DNA from: Lachnospiraceae bacterium AM48-27BH
GTDB taxonomy: Bacteria > Bacillota > Clostridia > Lachnospirales > Lachnospiraceae
Direction: 5' to 3'
Assembly (NCBI GenBank): GCA_003478355.1
Contig: QUFC01000007.1
Location: 1 to 64,000 of the forward strand
Length of the DNA stretch: 64,000 nucleotides
Part shown: in pieces, positions 25,733-34,048 of the stretch
How positions within the stretch are numbered: position 1 is the first letter of the stretch
How the letters are laid out: each line of letters opens with the position of its first letter
The notes under the pieces: model-generated
What the model was told of the DNA's origin: nothing
The model's input: only the letters and a program-made list of their open reading frames with translations
Databases searched by the model: none
Translations under genes and position numbers: made by a program

Positions 25733-27076
25733 ATGCTGGATAAGAAAAATCCTGAAGATGAACCAAGACAAAAGCGTTCGTTTATCCGGGAAAAGGTAGT
25801 AAAGCAGCCTCTGACCCGAAGGCAGATCCTGTTTCGGGCCGGATGTGTGATTTTGGCTGCTGCGGCGTGCGGAGCAGCGGCAGGAACCATGTTTGCGGTG
25901 GTCAGCCCTGTAGCACAGCGTTACCTGGGACAGGAATCGACAGAAGAAAGCACAGCGATCACCATTCCAAGAGATGAACCGGAGAGCAGTGCATCCCAGG
26001 AGAGTCCTCCGGAGGTGGTGCCTTCCAAACCGGAGCAGACGGAAGAAAGCGTGGTGGACTCCGAATCTTTCGAAGAGCAGGTTCAGGAGATCATTGCCAA
26101 TTATAAGTATACGACAGGGGATTTTGCCTCGGTCTATGCAGGACTTAGAGATGTGGTTGCAGAGGCGGATCATGGGATCGTGACGGTACATTCAGTAAAA
26201 CATGGACTTGACTGGTTTGATAATCCAGTAGAAACCAGTGGCCTGTATGCAGGCGCGGTTATTGGTTCGACCCCTCAGGACTATCTGATCCTGACTCCGG
26301 ATGGAGCGGTGGAGAATGCAGATTCCATCAAAGTGACGTTTGCAGACGGAAGCGAAGTAGACGGAACGATCCGCCAGACGGATCAGGTGTCCGGTATGGC
26401 TATGGTCAGTGTCCGGGCAGAGATGTTGAATGAAAGTACAGCCAACAGCCTGTCATTGATACCATTGGGGAATTCTTATAGTGTCCGACAAGGTGATCCG
26501 GTGATCGCAGTGGGAGCGCCTGGGGGGATTGTGCATTCCAGTGCTTATGGGTTTATTTCCTACATTATGAAGAATGTGCAGGTACCAGATGGAATGACCA
26601 GGCTTTTGCTTGCAGATATCTGTGGAGATGCGCCGACAGGGACATTTCTTTTGAACCTGAATGGGCAGATGATCGGATGGGTGACGGATGATTATGAGAG
26701 GGATCAGCTGACTAATTTGACGACGGCTATGGCGATTTCCGATTATAAGACGATTCTGGAGAAGCTGTCCAATGGAATTGCGGCGCCGTATCTGGGAGTC
26801 CGTGGACAGGAAGTCAGCACAGCTATGGAGGAGAATGGAATGCCTGCGGGAGTTTACGTGGCAGACTGTATCCAGAATGGTCCGGTCTACAATGCCGGAA
26901 TCCAGAACGGTGATGTGATCGTAAAGATCGGCGAGAAGAATATCCTGTCCATGAAAGATTATGAAAATCAGTTAGAAGCTCTGCATCAGGGCGATACAGT
27001 AACGGTTACGGTCCAGAGAAAGAGTGTGAATGAATATAAAGAATTAGAGTATCAGGTGAATGTGGGAGCCAGGTAA
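25733..27076 (+). CDS. membrane-anchored HtrA-like protein with PDZ domain, catalytic triad not retained
   Basis: A 447-residue protein with a basic cytoplasmic N-terminus, one membrane segment (about 33-58) and an acidic Ser/Glu/Pro linker to about 115. A trypsin-like beta-barrel region (about 140-340) and a C-terminal PDZ domain (about 352-445) follow, the HtrA/DegP layout. The catalytic histidine region normally reads TNxHV but here is ILTPDGAV at 186-193. The serine loop, normally GNSGG, is ICGDAPTGTF at 296-305. So neither catalytic His nor Ser is in place, although VIAVGAPGG (258-265) and LLNLNGQMIG are preserved. Likely a non-proteolytic PDZ scaffold or sensor outside the membrane. Start chosen by GAGAGGAGG. 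Confidence 0.8.
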   Translation: MLDKKNPEDEPRQKRSFIREKVVKQPLTRRQILFRAGCVILAAAACGAAAGTMFAVVSPVAQRYLGQESTEESTAITIPRDEPESSASQESPPEVVPSKPEQTEESVVDSESFEEQVQEIIANYKYTTGDFASVYAGLRDVVAEADHGIVTVHSVKHGLDWFDNPVETSGLYAGAVIGSTPQDYLILTPDGAVENADSIKVTFADGSEVDGTIRQTDQVSGMAMVSVRAEMLNESTANSLSLIPLGNSYSVRQGDPVIAVGAPGGIVHSSAYGFISYIMKNVQVPDGMTRLLLADICGDAPTGTFLLNLNGQMIGWVTDDYERDQLTNLTTAMAISDYKTILEKLSNGIAAPYLGVRGQEVSTAMEENGMPAGVYVADCIQNGPVYNAGIQNGDVIVKIGEKNILSMKDYENQLEALHQGDTVTVTVQRKSVNEYKELEYQVNVGAR

Positions 27077-27137
27077 ATGCCTGGCTCTTCCAGCTTTGCC
27101 GGATGCTGGTGCTATCGGAAAGTAAAAGGGAGAGAAT

Positions 27138-28085
27138 ATGAAGTATATTGACAGTTTAAGAGAGGGCATGAGAATTTCTGAGGTATATCTGTGCAAAAGC
27201 AAGCAGATCGCCCAGACAAAAGCAGGAAAGGATTATGGAAATCTGGTGCTGCAGGATAAGACCGGAACCATTGATTCCAAGATCTGGGACTTAGGCTCCC
27301 CTGGCATCTGTAATTTTGAAGCCATGGATTATGTGGCAGTAGACGCGGATGTGACGATGTTCCAGGGCAACAACCAGTTGAATATCCGCCGGATCCGTGT
27401 GGCAGACGAAGGCGAGTATATTCCGGCAGATTATCTTCCGGTTTCTACGAAGGATATTCCGAAGATGTATGAGGAGCTGGTTGGATATGTAAAATCCATT
27501 AAGAATCCATATTTGAATAAACTGGCAGCTGGTTATTTCGTGAATGATCCGGCATTTGCCAAGGCATTTCAGTTCCACAGTGCGGCGAAGAGCGTCCATC
27601 ATGGATTTGTGGGAGGTCTGTTAGAGCATACCTTAAGCGTGGTAAAAATGTGTGATTATTTCGCTGGATTTTATAAGGAGATTAACCGCGATCTGCTTTT
27701 GACGGCAGCGATGTTCCATGATATCGGAAAGACAAAAGAGCTGTCCGTGTTTCCGGAAAATGATTATACGGACGATGGTCAGTTACTGGGTCACATCATC
27801 ATCGGCACAGAGATGGTATCTGACCGGATCCGTCAGATCCCGGATTTCCCAGAGAAGCTGGCAGTGGAATTAAAGCACTGCATTCTGGCTCATCATGGAG
27901 AACTGGAGTATGGTTCCCCGAAGAAACCGGCATTATTAGAGGCCATGGCATTAAACCTGGCAGATAATGCAGATGCCAAGATGGAGACGATGATCGAGGT
28001 ATTAAGAGGTGCTGGAAATAACCAGGGCTGGCTTGGATATAACCGATTACTGGAGACCAATATCCGGAAAACGACAGAAATTTAG
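27138..28085 (+). CDS. yhaM: 3'-5' exoribonuclease YhaM family (OB fold + HD domain)
   Basis: A 315-residue protein, the same length as B. subtilis YhaM. It has an N-terminal OB fold (about 10-95: GNLVLQDKTGTIDSKIWD) and an HD metal-dependent phosphohydrolase domain (VHHGFVGGLLEHTLSV near 155, MFHDIGKTKEL near 195, HCILAHHGELEYGSP near 248). YhaM proteins degrade RNA or DNA 3' to 5'. It follows the HtrA-like gene by 61 bases. Confidence 0.88.
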   Translation: MKYIDSLREGMRISEVYLCKSKQIAQTKAGKDYGNLVLQDKTGTIDSKIWDLGSPGICNFEAMDYVAVDADVTMFQGNNQLNIRRIRVADEGEYIPADYLPVSTKDIPKMYEELVGYVKSIKNPYLNKLAAGYFVNDPAFAKAFQFHSAAKSVHHGFVGGLLEHTLSVVKMCDYFAGFYKEINRDLLLTAAMFHDIGKTKELSVFPENDYTDDGQLLGHIIIGTEMVSDRIRQIPDFPEKLAVELKHCILAHHGELEYGSPKKPALLEAMALNLADNADAKMETMIEVLRGAGNNQGWLGYNRLLETNIRKTTEI

Positions 28086-28776
28086 AGTTAGTTTTCTTAT
28101 GGCCAGCGCAGCAAGTATGCAAGACTGTGAAATCATTACCAGATAACAACATAAACATAGACAGGGGAAAAGGGCTGTCAGCAGAATCCGTGAGCGGGAC
28201 ACTGCGGCAACCCTTTTTAGGAGGTATGTTGTATGTCATTTACAATCTATATGTGAAGCGTGCTACTTTCCGTGGGGGTGGAGTTGGCCCGCCTTGTTGT
28301 TAGTCGAACCCGGCAACGGTTGCGCGCTGGTTGCCGCCGGACTCAGGTTTTGGAAAAGCTGGAGATAAAGGCCTTTTATCGTAACGATTCAGTACCTTCA
28401 TAGTTACTGAGCAAAAATCCATTCCAGATCAGCTCCGCTGATGGGATTTTTGCCTGCAAGCTAAGGGCTTCTTACGGTCAGTGCAGCAAGTGCACAGACC
28501 TACTGAACAGTTACTTTTATCTTCAACTTCATCTTATGGTTATACTATATCAGGCAATTGTGAATAGAGTTTGTTGAAACCATAAAACAACTCTAAATTT
28601 TGGAAAATAAATCTTAAGGAAGTCTGAAGGAACGTAACGATTCGGTAAATCAGTGTATTTGTTGAGGCGGTTGTAAAAAGCATAGATAGGAATACTGGAT
28701 TGTTGCAAAGGATCAAAAGTCATCGGTAAGGCTGCTTAGCTGCTATATTTACAGGAAATAAAAAATGGAGAGAATT
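28086..28776. other. long intergenic region between yhaM and rlmD
   Basis: No full gene was found. A probable yhaM terminator lies at about 28167-28217 (AAAAGGGCTG with CAACCCTTTTT). AGGAGG at 28218-28223 is followed by a seven-codon frame (28232-28255, M-S-F-T-I-Y-M-stop), perhaps the stump of a lost gene or a leader peptide. A complete palindromic repeat lies at 28381-28514. A partial GTAACGATTCGGTA motif follows near 28633. Confidence 0.45.
28381..28514. repeat. 134-bp palindromic (MITE-like) repeat, copy 1
   Basis: Starts GTAACGATTCAGTACC and ends GGTC/ACCTACTGAACAGTTAC, so the outer ends are inverted repeats. Inner GCAAAAATCC and GGATTTTTGC form a second inverted pair. The other full copy is at 49752-49884 and shares the internal GGATTTTTGCCTGCAAGC and the ACGGTCAG-CGCAG..GCAGACC segment. 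Confidence 0.75.
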
Positions 28777-30210
28777 ATGGAAATCAAAAAAAATGACTGC
28801 TTCACCGTATCCATTGAGGATATGAGCGAGGACGGCTCCGGTATCGGAAAGCTGGACGGATATATCTGGTTTATCAAAGATGCGGTAAAAGGCGATGTGG
28901 TGGAAGCCAAGGCTATGAAAATGAAGAAATCCTACGGTTTTGCCCGTCTGATGCGCGTGATTACTCCGTCTCAGGATCGGATAGAACCGGCATGTCCCGT
29001 AGCCAGACAGTGCGGTGGATGCCAGCTTCAGGCTATGAGCTACGAGAGCCAGTTAAAATTCAAGGAAAATAAAGTCTACAACAACCTGCGTCGGATCGGC
29101 GGTTTCACCGACATCCCATTTTTACCGATCATGGGTATGGATGAGCCCTGGAGATATCGCAATAAAGCACAGTTTCCATTTGGCAGAAATAAAAATGGTG
29201 AGATCGTTACTGGATTTTATGCAGGCCGTACCCACGATATTATCCCGCAGGAAGACTGCCTGTTAGGTGTTGAGGAAAATAAGAAGATCCTTGAGAGCAT
29301 CAAGGAGTATATGATCGAGAACCATGTAGCGCCTTATGAGGAAGAAACTCATCAGGGCCTGATTCGCCATGCCCTGATCCGGAAAGGCTTCAAAACCGGA
29401 GAACTGATGGTCTGCGTGATTATCAATGGCAAAAAACTGCCTCACAGTGAGAAACTGGTAGAAAAGTTATGCCGGTTCGATGGCATGACCAGCATCAGCT
29501 ACAGCATCAACACCGATAAGACCAATGTGATCCTTGGCAAGGAGTTAGTAAATTTATACGGCCCAGGCTATATCACCGACTATATCGGTGACGTCAAATA
29601 CCGTATTTCCCCATTATCCTTCTACCAGGTGAACCCGGTACAGACTGAGAAGCTGTACGGAACCGCCTTAGAGTATGCAGGCCTTACTGGTGGAGAAGTG
29701 GTGTGGGATCTGTACTGCGGAATCGGAACCATTTCCTTATTCCTGGCACAGAAAGCGAAGAAGGTCTATGGCGTGGAGATCGTTCCCCAGGCAATTGATG
29801 ATGCAAGAGAAAACGCAAAATTAAATGGCCTGGACAATGTGGAATTCTTCGTAGGAAAAGCCGAGGAAGTGCTTCCAGAGCAGTATGAGAAGAATAAAGT
29901 TTATGCTGATGTCATCGTCGTAGACCCGCCAAGAAAAGGCTGCGACGAGCAGTGTCTGAACACCATTGTCACCATGGCACCGAAGCGGGTGGTGTATGTC
30001 AGTTGCGATTCCGCAACCCTGGCCAGGGATTTGAAGATGCTGTGTGAGAAGGGGTACGAGGTGGAGAAGGTGCGGTGCTGCGATATGTTTGGGTGGACGA
30101 CACATGTGGAGACGGTATGTTTATTGTCCAAGCTCCACGAAGCGAAGCATCATGTGAATGTGAGACTTGACGTGGACGAGATGGATTTAACGGCGGCTGA
30201 GAGGCGCTAA
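28777..30210 (+). CDS. rlmD: 23S rRNA (uracil-C5)-methyltransferase, RlmD/RumA family
   Basis: Methylates a conserved uracil of 23S rRNA using S-adenosylmethionine. An N-terminal TRAM domain (1-60) is followed by iron-sulphur cysteines C73, C79 and C82. The methyltransferase domain has WDLYCGIGTISLFL near 310, VVDPPRKGCD near 382 and the catalytic cysteine in VYVSCDSATL near 408. The start at 28777 has GGAGAGA upstream. The family in Lachnospiraceae carries a further tail (ATYEEIKKYV, then VSNLYIAQIK); here the frame stops after DLTAAERR, and the tail resumes at 30261 behind an insert of about 59 bases. Confidence 0.88.
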   Translation: MEIKKNDCFTVSIEDMSEDGSGIGKLDGYIWFIKDAVKGDVVEAKAMKMKKSYGFARLMRVITPSQDRIEPACPVARQCGGCQLQAMSYESQLKFKENKVYNNLRRIGGFTDIPFLPIMGMDEPWRYRNKAQFPFGRNKNGEIVTGFYAGRTHDIIPQEDCLLGVEENKKILESIKEYMIENHVAPYEEETHQGLIRHALIRKGFKTGELMVCVIINGKKLPHSEKLVEKLCRFDGMTSISYSINTDKTNVILGKELVNLYGPGYITDYIGDVKYRISPLSFYQVNPVQTEKLYGTALEYAGLTGGEVVWDLYCGIGTISLFLAQKAKKVYGVEIVPQAIDDARENAKLNGLDNVEFFVGKAEEVLPEQYEKNKVYADVIVVDPPRKGCDEQCLNTIVTMAPKRVVYVSCDSATLARDLKMLCEKGYEVEKVRCCDMFGWTTHVETVCLLSKLHEAKHHVNVRLDVDEMDLTAAERR

Positions 30211-30260
30211 AGGTCCAGGGGGACCTTTGCCCAGCGCGGACCGAAGCGGAGCGTAGACAG
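30202..30260 (+). repeat. short palindromic insertion in the rlmD 3' end
   Basis: About 59 extra bases separate GCGGCTGA from GGCTACTTATGAGGAG, which would otherwise join as DLTAAE-ATYEEIKKY. The insert has an AAAGGTCC/GGACCTTT hairpin around a G run, then a GCGGACCGAAGCGGAGCGTA segment. Hairpin, G-run loop and ACCGA/GAGAC-type tail resemble the insert at 32029-32082. The ends are approximate. Confidence 0.5.
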
Positions 30261-30485
30261 GCTACTTATGAGGAGATAAAGAAGTATGTGGCAAAGCATA
30301 ATGATGGGATGAAGGTATCTAATCTGTATATTGCATAGATAAAGCAGAAGCATGGAATTATAGAAAGAGAGAACTATAATAAGCCAAAATCTGAGAAGGG
30401 CGGACAGCCGGAATGCCCAAAAGAAAAAGAAATAGCGATTGAAGAGGCGTTGAAGTATTTTCAGATGATTCCAAGTGAATCATAG
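30261..30485 (+). pseudogene. displaced C-terminal tail of RlmD
   Basis: The frame reads ATYEEIKKYVAKHNDGMKVS then NLYIA-stop-IKQKHGIIERE, then NYNKPKSE and a terminal EEALKYFQMIPSES. This matches the C-terminal extension of clostridial RlmD proteins. It is out of the rlmD frame behind the small insert and carries one in-frame TAG (30336-30338) where a glutamine is expected. It is therefore not translated as part of RlmD unless read anew. Confidence 0.6.
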
Positions 30486-30705
30486 GCTAACTTGGCTTAT
30501 CGGATGGAGAAAGTTCAACTAATGTTATTGAGCCTTCGGACATTGGAAATAAAATCTGATGTTCGTAGGCTTTTTGTTCATGACAATAGAATGTTTGCGG
30601 AGCGTGCATTCTATTGTATACAGAAAAATTTTTCGCAGATATAATAAACATGACATATAACTGTCGTGTTGAATCAGGTATAATATGTATGGAGTGTAAG
30701 AAACG

Positions 30706-31623
30706 ATGAAAATAGATAGACTTATCGGTATATTGTCAATCTTACTGCAGGAAGAAAAGACAACGGCTCCTGAACTGGCAGAAAGATTTGAGGTATCTCG
30801 AAGGACAATAAATCGGGATATTGAAGACCTTTGTAAAGCAGGTATTCCTATAAAAACTGCACAGGGTACCGGTGGTGGTATCAGTATTATGGATGGATAT
30901 CGTATGGACAGGACGATTTTGAGCTCCAAAGATATGCAGATGATTCTTGCGGGTTTGCGGAGTCTTGACAGTGTGAGCGGAAGCAGGTACTACAGTCAAC
31001 TGATGGAGAAAATCCAGACCGGATCATCAGAGTTCATCAGTGGAAGAGACTCTATGCTGATTGACTTATCTTCATGGTATAAGGGTTCTCTTGCTCCAAA
31101 GATCGAGGTAATACAGAGTGCAATAGAAAACAGGCGCATCATACGATTTAAGTATTATGCTCCGTCCGGAGAGAGCAACCGAAGGGTAGAACCATATTAT
31201 CTGGTTTTCCGGTGGTCGAGCTGGTATGTATGGGGGTGGTGTTTAGAACGTAAAGATTACAGACTGTTCAAACTGAACCGTATGGATTGTGTTGTTGAAA
31301 CAGACCGTGGATTCCTGCGTAGAGATGTACCAATGCCGGATTTGTCAAATGAGAAGATATTTCCGGGTGGTATAAAGGTAAAAGCTCTTTTCACACCGAA
31401 TATGAAGTGGCGGCTGGTTGAAGAATTTGGACCGAACTGCTTTACAGAAACAGACGATGGAAGGCTGCTCTTTTCAGCAGACTATACGGATATGGAAAAT
31501 CTTGTGACATGGCTTATGACATTTGGAGCAAAAGTAGAGGTGCTTGAGCCGGAAGAAGTGCGGGACATTATTCGCAGGAATGCAGAGAAAATAATAAAAA
31601 TCTATGGAGGATTAGGAAAATGA
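30706..31623 (+). CDS. WYL-domain transcriptional regulator with HTH_11 (YafY-like)
   Basis: A 305-residue DNA-binding protein with an N-terminal winged helix (ILLQEEKTTAPELAERFEVS then RRTINRDIEDL) and a middle/C-terminal WYL domain (RRVEPYYLVFRWSSWYVWGW near 165). WYL domains bind nucleotides, single-stranded DNA or other effectors. It heads a short cassette with a VOC remnant, a GyrI-like protein and a TfoX-like protein, a common clostridial neighbourhood that it probably regulates. AT content rises from here to 37 kb. Confidence 0.85.
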   Translation: MKIDRLIGILSILLQEEKTTAPELAERFEVSRRTINRDIEDLCKAGIPIKTAQGTGGGISIMDGYRMDRTILSSKDMQMILAGLRSLDSVSGSRYYSQLMEKIQTGSSEFISGRDSMLIDLSSWYKGSLAPKIEVIQSAIENRRIIRFKYYAPSGESNRRVEPYYLVFRWSSWYVWGWCLERKDYRLFKLNRMDCVVETDRGFLRRDVPMPDLSNEKIFPGGIKVKALFTPNMKWRLVEEFGPNCFTETDDGRLLFSADYTDMENLVTWLMTFGAKVEVLEPEEVRDIIRRNAEKIIKIYGGLGK

Positions 31624-31631
31624 GATAAGAC

Positions 31632-31754
31632 GGTTTTGGGTTGTTTGTTGATGATATGGCAAAGATGATTCGTTTTTACAAGGATGTTCTCGGATTTGAA
31701 ATTAAGGGTCTGAATGGTCATTCTGGAATAAGCCTTATGAAGAGAAGGACTTAG
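31632..31754 (+). pseudogene. N-terminal remnant of a VOC (glyoxalase/bleomycin-resistance) protein
   Basis: The frame reads GFGLFVDDMAKMIRFYKDVL followed by GFEIKG, the first beta-alpha unit of vicinal-oxygen-chelate proteins, then ends at TAG after about 40 residues. ATG-AGA-TAA just upstream shows the start is also broken. Intact VOC proteins are about 120 residues or longer. Confidence 0.6.
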
Positions 31755-31770
31755 AGGGGGTGTAAAGGAT

Positions 31771-32457
31771 ATGGCTTTTGACTACAAGAAGGAATATAAA
31801 GAATTTTATATGCCGAAAGGCACACCGTCTATCGTAACTGTTCCGAAAATGAACTATATAGCGGTAAGGGGAAGCGGCAATCCAAATGATGCAGACGGAG
31901 AATACAAGCAGGCTATCGGACTTCTGTATGGAATTGCATTTACGATTAAAATGAGCAAAAAGGAAGATCATCAGATTGATGGATATTTCGATTATGTCGT
32001 GCCGCCATTAGAGGGATTCTGGTGGCAGGGTGAGCGGCGTCCGGGGGACGCCATGCTGCGAACCGACCGAGCCGGCAGGCGAGACGGAGTATCCGGAATT
32101 GATTATGCTCGTAAGGAAGATTTTAAGTGGATCTCTGTTATTCGATTGCCGGATTTTGTTACCAGGGAAGATTTCGACTGGGCTGTCAGGAAAGCTACGG
32201 CAAAGAAAAAGCAGGATTTTTCTAAGGCTGAGTTTTTTTCCTATGAGGAAGGTCTTTGTGTACAGTGTATGCATATCGGAGCGTATGACGATGAGCCTGT
32301 TACGGTAGATGCAATGCACAGGTTTATGGAAGAACAGGGATACGCATTGGATATAACGGATCGGAGAATGCACCACGAGATTTATCTGAGCGATGCGAGG
32401 AAAGTAGCGCCGGAGAAGTTGAAGACCGCAATCAGGCATCCGATAAAGAGAGCCTAA
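31771..32457 (+). CDS. GyrI-like small-molecule-binding domain protein
   Basis: A 228-residue GyrI-like/SHS2-fold protein (YKKEYKEFYMPKGTPSIVTV, then MNYIAVRGSGNPND). These proteins bind small amphipathic compounds and often sit beside regulators. The motif FWWQ followed by DGVSGIDYARKEDFKWISV is interrupted by an in-frame insert of 18 residues (G-E-R-R-P-G-D-A-M-L through G-R-R, codons 32029-32082), which corresponds to a palindromic DNA element. Being a multiple of three, it leaves the frame open. Confidence 0.82.
   Translation: MAFDYKKEYKEFYMPKGTPSIVTVPKMNYIAVRGSGNPNDADGEYKQAIGLLYGIAFTIKMSKKEDHQIDGYFDYVVPPLEGFWWQGERRPGDAMLRTDRAGRRDGVSGIDYARKEDFKWISVIRLPDFVTREDFDWAVRKATAKKKQDFSKAEFFSYEEGLCVQCMHIGAYDDEPVTVDAMHRFMEEQGYALDITDRRMHHEIYLSDARKVAPEKLKTAIRHPIKRA
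32029..32082 (+). repeat. 54-bp palindromic element inserted in frame in a coding sequence
   Basis: Contains the perfect hairpin GGCGTCC-GGG-GGACGCC (32036-32052), then GAACCGACCGAGCCGGCAGG. GC-rich inside an AT-rich gene; it adds 18 residues to the GyrI-like protein. Similar in design to the rlmD insert at 30202-30260. Confidence 0.55.
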
Positions 32458-32476
32458 GGGTGTGGAGGGAAATAAT

Positions 32477-32796
32477 ATGGCATCAACAAAAGAGTATTTG
32501 GATTTTGTTATGGAACAATTATCAGGACTGGATGAAGTCAGCAGCAGGGCAATGATGGGCGAATACATCCTTTATTACCGTGGAAGGATTTTTGGTGGAG
32601 TATATGATGACAGACTTTTGGTGAAGCCGGTTCCGATGGCATTGAGGCTGATGCCGGATGCGAGATGGAACAGCCGTATCATGGCGCTAAGGAAATGATT
32701 TTGGTTGATAATGTAGATGATCGGCAGTTTTTGTGTGAACTGGTTGAGAGTATGTGGGAAGAATTGCCGGAAAAGAAAAAGAAGAATATACATTAA
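32477..32796 (+). CDS. TfoX N-terminal domain protein (frameshifted as read)
   Basis: A TfoX/Sxy N-domain protein: STKEYLDFVMEQLSGLDEVS, then RAMMGEYILYYRGRIFGGVY and DDRLLVKP. The frame stops at 32698. However, one extra G after 32662 gives MPDAEMEQPYHGAKEMILVD, then NVDDRQFLCELVESMWEELP and a stop at 32794-32796, the expected family end (about 106 residues). The start has GGAGGGA upstream. Function in Firmicutes is unknown; in gamma-proteobacteria the domain belongs to a competence regulator. Confidence 0.75.
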
Positions 32797-33371
32797 GAAC
32801 TAAGACTTGACAAAATCAAACCAATACTCTATATTTAGCAGCGAAGATTCTATACCCCAAAACAGAAAACGTGAATGTGCAAATGAAGCTCAAACCCTTG
32901 TGGTTTGGGCTTTTTCTAATTTTGATAGAAACTTGAGAACAATAATTTTCAAAAAGTCAATTATCAATTTGTAATGTTTTTTGAAGGAAAAAGTTCACAA
33001 AAGCATTTAGGCAATATTTACAAATTTTTTGAAAAAGGAATAGTTTCGCAAGAGTAACAGAGTGGCAATCGAGTAATATCGGTTGCTTTTTTGTTACCCA
33101 ATTTTACCTTAAGAAAATGTTTTGAGAAATAGCCATACCGTAAAAATCAAAATACAAAAGATGGAGAAATCACAATTAAGAATTTTGATTTTGACGCATA
33201 CAGACTTTTGGTATTTACAGGTTTTGAACAGTAAAAATCAAAATCTAATAAGACTAATAATAACAATACTAATTTTAATAATATCTATCTTATCCTATCA
33301 GGAAGTGAGGAAACATCACTATGGATTGGATACGATGGATTTCAATGACAATGTCAGAAAGGATTTTAATT
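32797..33371. other. AT-rich intergenic region with one terminator
   Basis: A clear intrinsic terminator lies at 32887-32916 (AGCTCAAACC, loop CTTGT, GGTTTGGGCT, then TTTTTCT). The rest is AT-rich. An 85-codon open frame at 33122-33379 has no ribosome site, reads as hydrophobic low-complexity sequence and overlaps the next gene, so it is not called. Confidence 0.6.
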
Positions 33372-33608
33372 ATGGTTAAGAATAAAGTGGTTTTAAAAGA
33401 AAGAGATGCCTGGAGTGATTTGGCAAATTTTATTGGAGAAATGGTAGCAAAGTATGCAGAATCAATGGACTTGGATAATTTGCCTGATCCGGATTTTTAT
33501 CTTCGTAGGGAAAGAATAAGACAGTTGTACACGGAGCTATATAAAGAGAAGAATATAACAAAGTTCAGAAATACAAAATTCTCTATTGAAAGAAAAGTTG
33601 CAGCATGA
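33372..33608 (+). CDS. small hypothetical protein
   Basis: A 78-residue soluble, charged protein (KERDAWSDLANFIGEMVAKY, then LPDPDFYLRRERIRQLYTEL). I do not recognise a family. The ATG at 33372 follows AAGGA by 8 bases. It precedes XRE and KilA-N genes, the usual company of phage or plasmid accessory genes, and has the same AT-rich composition. Confidence 0.55.
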   Translation: MVKNKVVLKERDAWSDLANFIGEMVAKYAESMDLDNLPDPDFYLRRERIRQLYTELYKEKNITKFRNTKFSIERKVAA

Positions 33609-33681
33609 TACTATAACCGTATAGACGGATGAATAAATTTGTAAATACGGATATGTACGGAATGTTGATGGAGGAAAAATC

Positions 33682-34046
33682 ATGATTATCAGTGAAAGAA
33701 TTTTTTGTGTGATGGAGCAGAAGAACATAACGCAGTTGGAACTCTCAAGAAGGACCGGGATTGCAACAAGTAACATCAGTGACTGGAAGAAGAAAAAGAC
33801 GAATCCCAAAGCGGACTGTCTGTTGTCTATATGTGATGCATTGGAGATTACTCCCGAACAGCTTTTGACTGGAAAAGGAATTGATCCGGAATATAAAGAT
33901 GCAGATATGGATTATGAAGTTACCAGGTCGGATATTAAGATTTTAAAGCAGATTCACAGCCTTGGAGATGCGCAGTATAAAAGATTGATGGCGTATATGA
34001 AAGCTTGCAGAAGTTGGAACAGATGGAGAACATGGTGGAGGAATAG
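33682..34046 (+). CDS. XRE-family helix-turn-helix regulator (frameshifted near the end)
   Basis: An N-terminal Cro/C1-type HTH (residues 5-58: MEQKNITQLELSRRTGIATS, then NISDWKKKKTNPKADCLLSI) is followed by a short helical dimerisation tail. As read, the last 17 residues are W/R-rich nonsense and the frame ends at 34059. Adding one T at 34005-34006 gives MKALQKLEQMENMVEE with a stop at 34044-34046, two bases before the KilA-N start. Likely a repressor of the mobile remnant. GGAGG precedes the start. Confidence 0.8.
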
Positions 34047-34048
34047 AG

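Noticed and set aside
33122..33379. 85-codon open frame in AT-rich sequence
   Set aside because: No ribosome site, a non-ATG start, hydrophobic low-complexity content and overlap with the better supported gene at 33372.
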